A stretch of DNA of 64,000 nt, from positions 124,001 through 188,000 of the forward strand of contig CAZIKK010000002.1 of assembly GCA_964539975.1 (NCBI GenBank), written 5' to 3'. The translations under genes were made by a program, and so were the position numbers. The stretch is from 38-11 sp964539975. GTDB lineage: Bacteria; Bacillota; Clostridia; Tissierellales; Dethiosulfatibacteraceae. The notes beneath the pieces are model-generated. The model saw nothing but the letters and a program-made list of their open reading frames with translations. It was not told the DNA's origin and did no database searches. Below are positions 1-9,177 of the stretch, one piece after another (positions within the stretch are counted from its first letter, which is position 1; each line of letters begins with the position of its first letter).

Positions 1-356
1 TTATTAGGCACCCTATCGCCTCGTTTGACATCAATTATCTCATTAATGATATTGATTTCATCTGATAAGCTTTTCGAATCAAAGTCACTGAATTGTTGGG
101 CAACTATTGTCCCCGACTTGATTCTACTTCCTTCTTCAACGAAGAAACTTGGTACACCATCTCCATGAGCATAGATTATTTTTTCATCTCGATAAAGTGT
201 GCCTTCTGATTCAATCGTAATTTCCAACGTTCCTTGATTCACTGTGTATACTTCTTGGGAAATACGCCAATTATCTATCAAGTAAATAATAAAAGAAACA
301 AAAACCAACAATAAAATAAAATTATAGAAGTTGGTTTTCTTTTTTTTCTTCGCCAA
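1..356 (-). CDS. HlyD-like membrane-anchored protein (3' end cut by window edge)
   Basis: About 118 codons of the N-terminus are visible. The start is a TTG at 356 preceded by GAGGTG; the reading frame runs open to base 1. A lysine-rich start is followed by one membrane segment (about residues 11-28) and then an extracytoplasmic part with a lipoyl/barrel-sandwich pattern (LEITIESEGTLYRDEKI, then VPSFFVEEGSRIKSGTIVA), which resembles the HlyD-type biotinyl-lipoyl-like fold. In Clostridia such genes often lie next to ylmE-sepF. It follows gpsA by 17 bases and probably ends the same operon. Function is not known from this fragment. Confidence 0.65.
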   Translation of the reverse strand, partial: MAKKKKKTNFYNFILLLVFVSFIIYLIDNWRISQEVYTVNQGTLEITIESEGTLYRDEKIIYAHGDGVPSFFVEEGSRIKSGTIVAQQFSDFDSKSLSDEINIINEIIDVKRGDRVPN

Positions 357-373
357 TATTTACACCTCATTTG

Positions 374-1378
374 TCACATTCGATCTGTTTCATTCTTTTT
401 CCCTCTATTCATTAACTTCTCAACAGCTTCAGAGGCTTTACCATTATTATATAGCACATCATACAATTCCGTTACAATAGGCATGTCAACGGACAATTTC
501 CTTGATAGTTGATAAGCTGCATGGGTTGTTAAAATTCCCTCCACGACCATGCCTACCTCTTTGACTGCTTCTTCTTTTGTCTGCCCTTTTCCTATCAAAA
601 TACCTGCTCGTCTATTTCTACTGTGCATGCTTGTGCATGTTACAATCAAATCACCGATACCTGATAAGCCAAGAAAAGTTAGTTTGTCCGCACCCATAAC
701 CTCGGCCAATCTAGATATTTCTTGTATTCCTCTATTGATTATGGCTGCTTTTGTGTTGTCGCCAAACCCCAATCCATCTGATACACCTGCTGCTAATGCA
801 ATAACATTTTTTAAAGCTCCTCCAATTTCAACTCCTACAACATCTTTGTTGGTATACACCCTGAAATACTCATTCATGAAAATGTCTTGGATCAATTTGG
901 AGTGCGTTTCTTCAAAACACGCAGCTACAACTGTTGTTGGCATTTTTAATGCAACTTCTTCTGCATGTGACGGCCCCGATAAAACAACAAAAGGATTGTC
1001 GGGGAGTATTTCTTTTGTTATTTCTGATACCCTCATTAGCGTTTCTTTTTCTAAGCCTTTTGAAAGGTTGACGATTACTGCCTCTTGATCGATGAAGGAT
1101 TTGAACTCATTCAATACGGCTCGTATCTGTTGTGTAGGTATTGCCAAAACAATCATGGTAGCACTTTCTATGCTGGCCTTTATATCCGAAGTGACCCTCA
1201 ATGTGTCTGGTAATGATATCTCTGGTAAATATTTTTTGTTTTCTTTATGTTTATCAATTTCGCAAGCATTCTCTTCTTTTCTTACCCATAGGGTGGTTGA
1301 ATGGCCATTTTCCGACAACAATTTGGCAATGGCAGTTCCCCAACTCCCTCCACCTAATACAACAATATTGTTTTTCAT
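374..1378 (-). CDS. gpsA: Glycerol-3-phosphate dehydrogenase [NAD(P)+]
   Basis: 334 aa, the usual length for bacterial GpsA. It reduces dihydroxyacetone phosphate to sn-glycerol 3-phosphate in the cytosol, giving the backbone for phospholipids. The N-terminal dinucleotide fold shows GGGSWGTAIA (residues 9-18). The C-terminal domain has the conserved GGALKNVIALAAG segment, whose Lys is the family's catalytic lysine, and a DNTKAAIINRG block. It lies 12 bases downstream of plsY, whose product uses glycerol 3-phosphate, so the two successive steps of phospholipid synthesis are co-transcribed with der and the DUF512 gene. Confidence 0.96.
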   Translation of the reverse strand: MKNNIVVLGGGSWGTAIAKLLSENGHSTTLWVRKEENACEIDKHKENKKYLPEISLPDTLRVTSDIKASIESATMIVLAIPTQQIRAVLNEFKSFIDQEAVIVNLSKGLEKETLMRVSEITKEILPDNPFVVLSGPSHAEEVALKMPTTVVAACFEETHSKLIQDIFMNEYFRVYTNKDVVGVEIGGALKNVIALAAGVSDGLGFGDNTKAAIINRGIQEISRLAEVMGADKLTFLGLSGIGDLIVTCTSMHSRNRRAGILIGKGQTKEEAVKEVGMVVEGILTTHAAYQLSRKLSVDMPIVTELYDVLYNNGKASEAVEKLMNRGKKNETDRM

Positions 1379-1390
1379 TTCAATCTCCCT

Positions 1391-1969
1391 TTACAATTTA
1401 TTCTCTTGGCCTTTTAACAATCTGACAATATTGCTTCTGTGTCGATAAATGGCCAATGCCGATAAAACTAATGTAAATATTAACAATCTAATATCTATTG
1501 GTCTGATAAATATGACTATCAATGGTGCAATTGAAACTCCAATTATTGAGCCTAGTGAAACCGTTCTAGTGAAAAAAGCAAATCCAAATCCAATCACAAA
1601 TCCAATCATGGCAACAGTTGGGTTAATCATCAACATAACACCAATGGATGTTGCGATGCCTTTTCCTCCTTTGAATCCAAGTATAATAGGCCAATTATGC
1701 CCCACTATCGCAAACATGCCTGCCAAAAAGTGACCTATCTCTGGATGAATCAATCTGCCAAAGTAGACAGCTAAAACTCCCTTCAAAACATCCATTATAA
1801 AAACTACGATGCCAACCTTTGCTCCAAATGCTCTGATAGCATTGGTGGCTCCTGCATTACCGCTACCAAACTTTCTAACATCCTTTTTAAGAAATACTTT
1901 CCCAATCAGGTACGCATTAGAAATATTGCCTAGCGCATATCCTATCAAACATGCCCATACCGCTGCCAT
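1391..1969 (-). CDS. plsY: Acyl-phosphate:glycerol-3-phosphate acyltransferase
   Basis: 192 aa integral membrane enzyme that moves an acyl group from acyl phosphate to glycerol 3-phosphate, giving lysophosphatidate. Signature loops are present: GSGNAGATNAIRAFG (about 36-50), GHNWPIILGFKGGKGIATSIG (about 90-110) and a C-terminal YRHRSNIVRLLKG. About five hydrophobic segments match the family. The ATG at 1969 follows a GAGGTG ribosome site. It sits between der and gpsA in one operon. Confidence 0.96.
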   Translation of the reverse strand: MAAVWACLIGYALGNISNAYLIGKVFLKKDVRKFGSGNAGATNAIRAFGAKVGIVVFIMDVLKGVLAVYFGRLIHPEIGHFLAGMFAIVGHNWPIILGFKGGKGIATSIGVMLMINPTVAMIGFVIGFGFAFFTRTVSLGSIIGVSIAPLIVIFIRPIDIRLLIFTLVLSALAIYRHRSNIVRLLKGQENKL

Positions 1970-1986
1970 AAATCCACCTCTAAATT

Positions 1987-3303
1987 TTATCTTTCTCTAT
2001 TTTTCATTTCGATTCTAATAGGGGTTCCTTTATAGGAAAAATTCTCCCTTATTACATTTTCCAAATACCTTATGTAAGAAAAATGCATCAGCTGCTTATT
2101 GTTTACAAAAATAACAAACTTTGGCGGTTTTACGCTTACTTGTGAAATATAGAATATTTTCAATCGCTTCCCTTTTACGCTCCTAGGTTGGTTCATTAAG
2201 ACCGCTTCATTAATCACATCGTTTAACACACCTGTTGAAATACGAAGACTACGGTATTCATTCACTTCATTTATTTCATCGAGCACTTTCTCGATTCTTT
2301 TTCCCGTCAAAGCTGACACAGGTATGATTGGTGCATAAGTCATAAAGGCAAGATCATTTCTTACTTTATCAACAATCGTTTTATAAGTCTTGTTATCCTT
2401 ATCTATCAAATCCCACTTGTTTACAAGCACGATCATACTCTTTCCATTATCATGGGCAAACCCAGCAATCTTGGTATCTTGCTCTGTCACCCCTTCATTA
2501 ACATCAATCAACATCAAACAAATATCTGCTCTTTCAACAGCCGTGAATGATCTGATGACGCTGTATCTCTCAATATTTTCAAATATTTTCTTCTTCTTTC
2601 TAATGCCTGCTGTATCTATAAAAATAAATTTTTTATCATCTTTCTCGAAATAGGTGTCAATAGCATCTCTTGTAGTGCCTGGCGTGTCGCTTACAATCAC
2701 CCTCTCTTGACCGAGAATCTGGTTAATTAGAGAAGACTTTCCCACATTTGGTTTCCCTATCACTGCAACTTTTATGATATCTTCCTCAATTTCTGTGTTT
2801 TTATCTGCAGCAAAAGAATCAACCACTTGGTCTAATAGATCACCTAACCCAAGAGCTTCTGTTGAAGAAATCGCTATTGGTTTGCCTAGACCTAGCTCAT
2901 AAAACTCAAAAATGTTTTCATCTCCCACATAGTAGTCCACTTTATTACACACTAACATGATATCTTTACCTGATTTTCTTAAGATATTCGCAATATCTTT
3001 GTCACTAGATGTTAATCCATTTTTCCCATCTACAACAAAAAGGATTAGATCAGCTGTCTCTATCGCAATCTCAGCTTGTCTTTTCATTTGGACTAACAAC
3101 TCGTCACTACTCTTTGGCTCGATGCCACCAGTGTCTATTAATGTAAAATAGTTATCTAGCCATTCACATTCTGCATAAATTCTATCTCTAGTCACACCTG
3201 GTGTATCTTCCGTTATTGCGATTCGCTTTCCTGCTAACCTATTAAATAACGTTGATTTCCCAACATTTGGTCGTCCTACGATTGCTACTATTGGTCTTCC
3301 CAT
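1987..3303 (-). CDS. der: Ribosome-assembly GTPase Der (EngA)
   Basis: 438 aa. Two tandem GTPase domains are visible: GRPNVGKST near residue 10 with DTPG and NKVD, and GKPNVGKSS near residue 183 with DTPGTTRD and NKWD. A C-terminal KH-like domain follows, ending in KGTPIRIEMKNRE. Der acts in maturation of the 50S subunit. Its first 16 bases overlap the end of the DUF512 gene, with a GGAGAG ribosome site just ahead of the ATG, so translation is probably coupled. Confidence 0.97.
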   Translation of the reverse strand: MGRPIVAIVGRPNVGKSTLFNRLAGKRIAITEDTPGVTRDRIYAECEWLDNYFTLIDTGGIEPKSSDELLVQMKRQAEIAIETADLILFVVDGKNGLTSSDKDIANILRKSGKDIMLVCNKVDYYVGDENIFEFYELGLGKPIAISSTEALGLGDLLDQVVDSFAADKNTEIEEDIIKVAVIGKPNVGKSSLINQILGQERVIVSDTPGTTRDAIDTYFEKDDKKFIFIDTAGIRKKKKIFENIERYSVIRSFTAVERADICLMLIDVNEGVTEQDTKIAGFAHDNGKSMIVLVNKWDLIDKDNKTYKTIVDKVRNDLAFMTYAPIIPVSALTGKRIEKVLDEINEVNEYRSLRISTGVLNDVINEAVLMNQPRSVKGKRLKIFYISQVSVKPPKFVIFVNNKQLMHFSYIRYLENVIRENFSYKGTPIRIEMKNRER

Positions 3304-4610
3304 CTTTCACTCTCCATCATCTCTTTTATTAATGCTTTGCCAGATACTTCAACAATCCTAAACACCACCCCAAGTTGTTCGACTAAATCCTGAAAATGAG
3401 TGTTATCTAAGAAAATGAATTCATCTTTCTTAAACATATTATTTGGCAACAAGTAGACGTTATCCGGTTCGACATCAAGTTGATTCATAATGTCTACCCC
3501 TGTAATAAGACCTGATACCGTTACTTCTGGTCCAAAAAATTCATTTCTGATACATTTTACATTTATATCCAAGCCATCTACTTTAGACACAATCATTGAT
3601 GCGATTCTCTTCATAAAGTCGTAAGCTAGATAGCCAGTTACAATCGTTATTTTTTTATCAAGAAAGGTGGGCTCAATTAACTCTAACTGATCGACCACTT
3701 CTTTCTCGAAAACTCTAAGCATTCCCACTCCGTTATCCAACACATTAAAATCCTCGTATGCTTCATAAGAGGGCATACCAGTCCCCGCCTTAAGATAAAA
3801 CTCATCTCCTAAGAAAACAAATCTTGTTTTTAGTTTATTCAAGCATTCGTTCTGAATTTTATGAATGCTCTCAATTGTTTGACGTGACTCCTCTTTTGTT
3901 ACCCCTCTTAATTCAACCAAACCTTTTCGGTATTTTGTAATGCCGACTGGTACTACCGCTACGCTTCTTACAGTAGGATGGTATTCTATTAGGTCAGAAA
4001 TCGTATTAAAGAGCTCAACCTTGTCATTATATCCCGGAACCAGAACAATCTGGCAATCAATTTCAATGTTTGTGCTTTTGAACTCATTTAAAATATCGAG
4101 AATTTTTCCAGCATTTTTATTCTTCAGCATTTTTACTCTAAGATCCGTATTCGTTGTATGAATTGAAATTTTCAAAGGACTTATACCGAATTTTTTAATC
4201 TTTTCGATTTCGCCTTTTTTCATGTTCGTCAAAGTTAGGTAATTCCCCATTAAAAAAGAAAGCCTTGAATCATCATCCTTTAAATATAGCGATGATCTAA
4301 GATTCTTGGGAAGTTGATCGATGAAACAAAATATGCATTTATTCTGGCAGGTTTTCACCTGGTCCATCAATGGATTCTCAAATAATATCCCTAAAGGTTC
4401 ATCCATCTCTTTTTCAATTTCAAGCACCCAGATTTCTCCTGATGATTTTTGAATCTCTACGACAACTTCCTCACTAGTTTCCAAAAATTTGTATTCAATA
4501 CAATCCTCTACATTGTTGCCATCTATGCTGATTAAGAGATCTCCCTTTTCAACACCCATCTCCTCAGCAATGCTACCCTTATGTACATCTATAATTAAGT
4601 TTCTAATCAT
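3288..4610 (-). CDS. DUF512 family radical SAM protein with N-terminal PDZ
   Basis: 440 aa. Residues 1-65 look like a PDZ domain (GSIAEEMGVEKGDLLISIDG). They are followed by a radical-SAM cluster motif C88-x3-C92-x2-C95 (CQNKCIFC) and a C-terminal DUF512 region (about 290-435). The family is widespread in Clostridia and almost always sits next to der, but its reaction is not established, so no function is given. The start is an ATG with AGGAGAC upstream. It appears to be the first gene of the operon that runs through der, plsY and gpsA. Confidence 0.88.
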   Translation of the reverse strand: MIRNLIIDVHKGSIAEEMGVEKGDLLISIDGNNVEDCIEYKFLETSEEVVVEIQKSSGEIWVLEIEKEMDEPLGILFENPLMDQVKTCQNKCIFCFIDQLPKNLRSSLYLKDDDSRLSFLMGNYLTLTNMKKGEIEKIKKFGISPLKISIHTTNTDLRVKMLKNKNAGKILDILNEFKSTNIEIDCQIVLVPGYNDKVELFNTISDLIEYHPTVRSVAVVPVGITKYRKGLVELRGVTKEESRQTIESIHKIQNECLNKLKTRFVFLGDEFYLKAGTGMPSYEAYEDFNVLDNGVGMLRVFEKEVVDQLELIEPTFLDKKITIVTGYLAYDFMKRIASMIVSKVDGLDINVKCIRNEFFGPEVTVSGLITGVDIMNQLDVEPDNVYLLPNNMFKKDEFIFLDNTHFQDLVEQLGVVFRIVEVSGKALIKEMMESERWEDQ

Positions 4611-4641
4611 ATTGTCTCCTGTCTCATATTCGATATTTTTT

Positions 4642-4653
4642 ATTATACCACAT
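4642..4653 (-). promoter_or_regulatory. Extended -10 promoter for the DUF512-der-plsY-gpsA operon
   Basis: The minus strand reads ATGTGGTATAAT, a perfect TATAAT (4642-4647) with TGTG just upstream (the TRTG -16 element of Gram-positive promoters). No good -35 is visible. The same 12 bases occur ahead of mraZ and dxs. Confidence 0.6.
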
Positions 4654-4680
4654 TTGAAAAATTCTTATAGTCACTCTAAC

Positions 4681-6429
4681 TCAAACTATTGCTTCAGACA
4701 TAGGCAATATAATCATAAACCGACTCCCTTCGCCTAGTTTGCTTTCTACTCTAATATCCCCGTTGAAGCTTCTTACAATATGCTTGACAATGGCTAACCC
4801 CAATCCCGTACCCCCTTCTTGTCTACTGCGAGATTGATCTGTCCTGTAAAATCTTTCAAATAACCTGTTTAAATGTTCTTCTCCGATCCCCATGCCATCA
4901 TCTTGAACCTCAAGCAACAAGTGGTTGTTTTCTACTGCCGTCTTAATAGAGACTTTACCATTCCTATCTGAGTATTTAATGGCATTGTCTACAAGGTTAA
5001 TCAACATTTGTTTAAATCTGTTTCTATCTCCTTCTATTTCAATTGTTTCACAACTGTGCCAATTTAAAGTGATCCCTTTATCATCTGCTAGTTTCCTTAA
5101 CATCCTGATCGTTTCAGTCACTGTTTGATTTACTTCAAAAGCTGTGATGTGACCTGGATTGTTTTCTACTTCTGACAACGTCAGCAAATCATTGATAAGA
5201 TTCGATAACCTGTCTGCCTCTATCTCAATAATTTCTATGAATCTATTTCTGTTTTCATCATCAATGCCTCTTTGTTCCTTTAATAGTTCAGCGTAGCCTT
5301 TAATGGATGTAAGTGGCGTTTTTAATTCATGCGTCACATTTGTGACAAATTCTTTTCTAACATTTTCTAGCCTTTTTACATCCGTTATGTCTTCTGATAA
5401 CAAGACCACACCATCTTTAAATTCATTAAATAATCCTTCGTTCCTAAAAATATTGAATCTATAGACACTGCTTCCCTGTTCAAATTCGAATGAGTTTTCT
5501 CCACTGCCCTCATAAAAGCAATCAATAAACTTCATCAAATCAAAATGTCTGAAAGCTTCAATAAAGTGTCTTCCGATAACTTCTTTTTCCGTTGCATTTA
5601 GAAAGTTTTCGGCAGACTTGTTAATGTATGCGACTTTTTTTTGACGATCAAGTACGATGACTGGGCTTAAGATGCTAGATAGAATTGAACTATAATTATG
5701 ATTTGATTGCGTTAATTTCTCCACCCTTTGTTTTTGAGATGAGGCCATTGCGTTAATCTGCATGCATAACTCATTGAACTCGTTGTCCATTGTACAGATT
5801 AATGATTCTCCATAATAACCTTTGGTTAATCTTTTGATTGCGTTAATCATTAACTCAGATGTTTTTGTGAAATCATTGGAAAGTTTTGTGGCAAAAAAAA
5901 CAGCTAGACCAATCATTAGAATAAAAATCATTGCTATTTCATCAATAAATCTGTTGGCATAGCTATAAATATTTTCCATGGGAAAAGCCACCCTAGCAAC
6001 GCTTAGTTGGGTGTGCGACGTTTCCAAAGGCAACGCTATATACATCATTTGTTTTCCTAAGCTATTACTAAACCGTATCGTCCGTCCTTTTTTTCCTTCC
6101 ATAGCAAATTGGATTTCTTCTCTATCTCCATGATTTTCTAAAAAACTTGTGTCAAAAGATGAATCATAGAGAACTTTCCCATCTCGCCCTATAATAGACA
6201 CCCTAAGTCCTTCCTCATACCGATGTTGAAAAACATCGGTCAAAAGTGTATCGTACTCATCAGTTTCTATCTGCTCCAACAGTGAAACCACCATCTTTGC
6301 GTCTGTTGTAATTTTTCCCTCTACTTCTTCTGCGTAGTTGTTTCGCAAGCGAAAAATAAATAGGAAATAAATCGCAACCGTTGTTATCAACGCTATTGTA
6401 CAAAAATAAAAAAGAAGTTTTCTTTTCAT
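4681..6429 (-). CDS. Sensor histidine kinase, PhoR/WalK-like
   Basis: 582 aa. Layout: membrane segment (about 6-27), extracytoplasmic sensor region (28-163), second membrane segment (165-182), HAMP-like linker (185-240), PAS domain (about 245-350), HisKA with phosphoacceptor H367 in the motif VTHELKTPLTSIKGY, then HATPase_c with N-box (NLVDNAIKYSD), DGMGIG and GGTGLGLAIVKH. It should phosphorylate the regulator encoded directly upstream; their genes overlap by one base (TAATG). The family covers phosphate (PhoR) and wall (WalK) sensing, and the signal cannot be read from sequence. Orthologous pairs follow nrdR in other Clostridia. Confidence 0.9.
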   Translation of the reverse strand: MKRKLLFYFCTIALITTVAIYFLFIFRLRNNYAEEVEGKITTDAKMVVSLLEQIETDEYDTLLTDVFQHRYEEGLRVSIIGRDGKVLYDSSFDTSFLENHGDREEIQFAMEGKKGRTIRFSNSLGKQMMYIALPLETSHTQLSVARVAFPMENIYSYANRFIDEIAMIFILMIGLAVFFATKLSNDFTKTSELMINAIKRLTKGYYGESLICTMDNEFNELCMQINAMASSQKQRVEKLTQSNHNYSSILSSILSPVIVLDRQKKVAYINKSAENFLNATEKEVIGRHFIEAFRHFDLMKFIDCFYEGSGENSFEFEQGSSVYRFNIFRNEGLFNEFKDGVVLLSEDITDVKRLENVRKEFVTNVTHELKTPLTSIKGYAELLKEQRGIDDENRNRFIEIIEIEADRLSNLINDLLTLSEVENNPGHITAFEVNQTVTETIRMLRKLADDKGITLNWHSCETIEIEGDRNRFKQMLINLVDNAIKYSDRNGKVSIKTAVENNHLLLEVQDDGMGIGEEHLNRLFERFYRTDQSRSRQEGGTGLGLAIVKHIVRSFNGDIRVESKLGEGSRFMIILPMSEAIV

Positions 6430-7112
6430 TATCGAATTTTGTACCCCACACCTCGAATCGTCTCAATGTACTCATTTTCTTCATCAAAACATCCGATTTT
6501 TTTTCTCAAGTGACGAACATGCACATCTACTGTCCTAGTCTCTCCGAAGTAATCGTATCCCCAAACCAAATCTAATAACTCATCTCTTGTGTAAACCTTT
6601 CCCCTGTTTAATGCAAGTAACTTAAGTAACTCAAATTCCTTCAATGTCAATGTCACTTCATGTCGATTCACGAAAACCATGTGTTCTTTTATATTTAACT
6701 CCAAATTTCTTATGATAATTAGTTGGTCATTTTTATCTCTTTCTACCCTTCTTAGCTGTGATTTAACTCTTGCCAACAATTCTTTTGTGCTAAATGGCTT
6801 AGTCACATAATCATCTGCTCCCATTTCTAATCCGTGAACTTTGTCGTGTTCCGTCCCTTTTGCTGTCAACATGATTACAGGCAAATCCTTATGCGTATCA
6901 TCTCTTCTTATAAATCTACATACTTCTATCCCATCAATCCCTGGAAGCATTAAATCTATTATAGCCAAATCAATCAGCTGGACTTTCCTTAACAATTCAA
7001 TAGCTTCATTTCCATCAGAGGCTGTTAAAACACTATACTGATTCATTTCAAGATTGATTTTAATTAATTCGCGTATGTTTTTTTCATCGTCCACCACTAA
7101 CACTGTATGCAT
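6429..7112 (-). CDS. OmpR/PhoB-family response regulator
   Basis: 227 aa from the ATG at 7112, chosen because GGAGG lies 7 bases upstream; an in-frame ATG six bases further up is too close to it. The receiver domain has the acidic pair VVDDE, phosphoacceptor D53 in IIDLMLPG, and K in VTKPFS. The C-terminal winged helix ends with TRTVDVHVRHLRKKIG and IRGVGYKIR, typical of PhoB/PhoP. It is the partner of the adjacent histidine kinase. Target genes cannot be named. Confidence 0.92.
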   Translation of the reverse strand: MHTVLVVDDEKNIRELIKINLEMNQYSVLTASDGNEAIELLRKVQLIDLAIIDLMLPGIDGIEVCRFIRRDDTHKDLPVIMLTAKGTEHDKVHGLEMGADDYVTKPFSTKELLARVKSQLRRVERDKNDQLIIIRNLELNIKEHMVFVNRHEVTLTLKEFELLKLLALNRGKVYTRDELLDLVWGYDYFGETRTVDVHVRHLRKKIGCFDEENEYIETIRGVGYKIR

Positions 7113-7151
7113 AAACATGCCTCCAAATTTAAAGCTGTATTACAGGTCTTG

Positions 7152-7607
7152 TTATTCTTTGTTGATAATTTTCTTCAATTCTTCCATGAACGTATTGATA
7201 TCTTTGAACTGTCTATAGACAGAAGCAAATCTAACATAAGCCACATCGTCTAAAATCTTTAATTCTTCCATCACTAGCTCTCCGATGTGGTCAGTGGTTA
7301 TTTCATTCTCCATTGTGTTTTGCAACTTTTTTTCTATATTATCGACAATTCGTTCAATTTCTATCAGTGCTACTGGTCTTTTTTGGCATGCCTTTATGAT
7401 CCCGTTTAAGATCTTTGTCCGATCAAAAACTTCTCTAGTCTTATCCTTCTTCACCACCATCATTTGAATGTTTTCAATCTTCTCATATGTCGTGAATCTT
7501 TTACCACACTTAATACACTCTCTTCGTCTTCTGATGGTTTGTCCTTCTTCTGTTGGCCTTGTATCGATTACTTTTGTTTCTTCGAATTCACAAAATGGGC
7601 ATCTCAT
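7152..7607 (-). CDS. nrdR: Transcriptional repressor NrdR
   Basis: 151 aa, standard length. A zinc ribbon with C3, C6, C31 and C34 (RCPFC, ECIKC) is followed by RFTTYE and an ATP-cone domain starting at VVKKDKTREVFDR. NrdR represses ribonucleotide reductase genes when dATP is high. No nrd gene is in the window. In many spore-forming Clostridia spoIIGA, sigE and sigG lie between ftsZ and nrdR; here ftsZ is only 55 bases away. Confidence 0.95.
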   Translation of the reverse strand: MRCPFCEFEETKVIDTRPTEEGQTIRRRRECIKCGKRFTTYEKIENIQMMVVKKDKTREVFDRTKILNGIIKACQKRPVALIEIERIVDNIEKKLQNTMENEITTDHIGELVMEELKILDDVAYVRFASVYRQFKDINTFMEELKKIINKE

Positions 7608-7662
7608 AAGCTATCCTTTCAAACATAAAAAGAACTGAATCAATCAGCTCAATTTATTGTCT

Positions 7663-8772
7663 TCATTCCTTTTCAAATCTAATTTTGTCATCTGACTTTA
7701 TAAAACTTGGAATATCTAGGTTCCAAGATGGCTTCTTTATAAAACCATCCTCTCCACTTCTTTCATCGTCTGTTTTGCTGTTGATCTCTGCCTTATTGAA
7801 CTCTTTTTGTTTGGGACTCTGCTCCGAAAAGCCTGTTGCTATAACAGTTACTTTAATTGAGTCGCCTAAACTTTCCTCTATATTTGCGCCGAAAATAATA
7901 TTCGCCTCTGGATCAGCTGATTCTGTAATCAACCTTGCTGCATCATTGATTTCATGAAGTGCGATATCTGATCCGCCTGTAATATTGATTAGCACACCTC
8001 TAGCTCCATTGATTGAAGTTTCGAGCAATGGGCTCTTTATTGCTTGTTTTGCAGCATTTACTGATCGATTATCCCCAGTGGCATATCCTATTCCCATATG
8101 AGCAAGCCCTTGCCCTTTCATGATGGTTTTTACATCTGCAAAATCAAGATTAATGACAGCTGGAATCGCTATCAAGTCTGATATCCCTTGAATTCCTTGT
8201 TTTAAAACATCATCCGCAATGTCAAATGCTTCCAATAAAGTTGCTTTTTTGTCTGTGATTTCCAAAAGTTTATCGTTTGGTATGATAATAATTGTATCCA
8301 CAGATTTACTCAATTCTTCAATTCCTAGCTTTGCATTTTCCATTCTCTTTTTCCCTTCAAACATAAAGGGTTTTGTCACAACTGCAACAGTCAAAATATT
8401 TTGCTGTTTAGATAGTTGTGCAATGTAAGGCGCTGCACCTGTTCCTGTCCCACCACCCATTCCAGCAGTAATAAAGACCATATCAGTTTCTTCTAATACT
8501 TCTTGTATTTCTCCTTTACTTTCTTCTGCGGCTTTTAATCCAATTTCCGGATTAGATCCTGCCCCCAGACCATTAGTAAGTTTTTCGCCTATCTGTATCC
8601 TATTATCAGATTTTGAATTTATAAGAGCTTGCTTATCTGTGTTAACAGCAATAAATGAGATGCCCTTCACATCGGCATCAATCATTCTGTTTATTGCATT
8701 GTTCCCTCCACCGCCAACTCCAATAACTTTTATCTTCGCTAATCCAACAGGGTCTACATCGAATTCAAACAT
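7663..8772 (-). CDS. ftsZ: Cell division protein FtsZ
   Basis: 369 aa tubulin-like GTPase that forms the Z ring. It has the GTP-binding signature GMGGGTGTGAAP (104-115), the N-terminal GVGGGGNNAINRM, the T7 loop NLDFADVKTIM, and after a short linker a conserved C-terminal peptide (LDIPSFIKS) followed by a charged end. That peptide normally binds FtsA, SepF and others; ftsA is not in this cluster, so SepF is the likelier anchor (inference). GGGGAGG lies ahead of the ATG. Confidence 0.98.
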   Translation of the reverse strand: MFEFDVDPVGLAKIKVIGVGGGGNNAINRMIDADVKGISFIAVNTDKQALINSKSDNRIQIGEKLTNGLGAGSNPEIGLKAAEESKGEIQEVLEETDMVFITAGMGGGTGTGAAPYIAQLSKQQNILTVAVVTKPFMFEGKKRMENAKLGIEELSKSVDTIIIIPNDKLLEITDKKATLLEAFDIADDVLKQGIQGISDLIAIPAVINLDFADVKTIMKGQGLAHMGIGYATGDNRSVNAAKQAIKSPLLETSINGARGVLINITGGSDIALHEINDAARLITESADPEANIIFGANIEESLGDSIKVTVIATGFSEQSPKQKEFNKAEINSKTDDERSGEDGFIKKPSWNLDIPSFIKSDDKIRFEKE

Positions 8773-8799
8773 AATAAACCTCCCCTTTTGTTATATATT

Positions 8800-8827
8800 A
8801 GTATAGCATATTGCCTTTCAATTTCAA
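8800..8827 (-). promoter_or_regulatory. Probable ftsZ promoter
   Basis: The minus strand shows TTGAAA (8822-8827), a 16-base spacer and TATACT (8800-8805) preceded by TGC (extended -10). The -35 box overlaps the last codons of sbp, so ftsZ could be transcribed apart from the upstream division cluster. Confidence 0.6.
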
Positions 8828-9162
8828 TTTATTTTGTCGTATTTGATCACCTTTTTAACAATGATATTAAAGTCATTGAATATTCTCAACCCAAAAGATA
8901 ATACGATTGCTAAATAAAGAGATATCCCTAGTTTCTCTCCAATATACGCGAGCAAACATGCAAAAGCTATCTCTGACCCAATTAATATCGCTTCCTTATA
9001 CAATGGAAAGTTCATGTCTTCGTTCTTGATGATTCTAAGTAAGCTTTGAATCAAAATTAATATAATTAGTGTTATGTAAATGGTAAACGTTGCTGCGTAG
9101 GTGAAATTTAAAACAAATCCAATCAATAGTCCAATTATTAAACCAATTATTGCAAAAATCAT
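8824..9162 (-). CDS. sbp: Small basic protein Sbp (DUF1290)
   Basis: 112 aa, mostly membrane: about four hydrophobic segments, starting with IFAIIGLIIGLLIGFVLNF, then EIAFACLLAYIGEKLG and LAIVLSFGLRIFNDFN. This matches the DUF1290/Sbp family, which lies between DUF881 genes and ftsZ in many Firmicutes and has no proven role. The ribosome site is AGAGGATG. It is 15 bases after the upstream DUF881 gene. Confidence 0.88.
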   Translation of the reverse strand: MIFAIIGLIIGLLIGFVLNFTYAATFTIYITLIILILIQSLLRIIKNEDMNFPLYKEAILIGSEIAFACLLAYIGEKLGISLYLAIVLSFGLRIFNDFNIIVKKVIKYDKIN

Positions 9163-9177
9163 AATTCACATCCTCTT

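Noticed and set aside
549..1088. Plus-strand open frame opposite gpsA
   Set aside because: It lies fully antisense to a conserved gene and encodes a low-complexity, serine-rich product.
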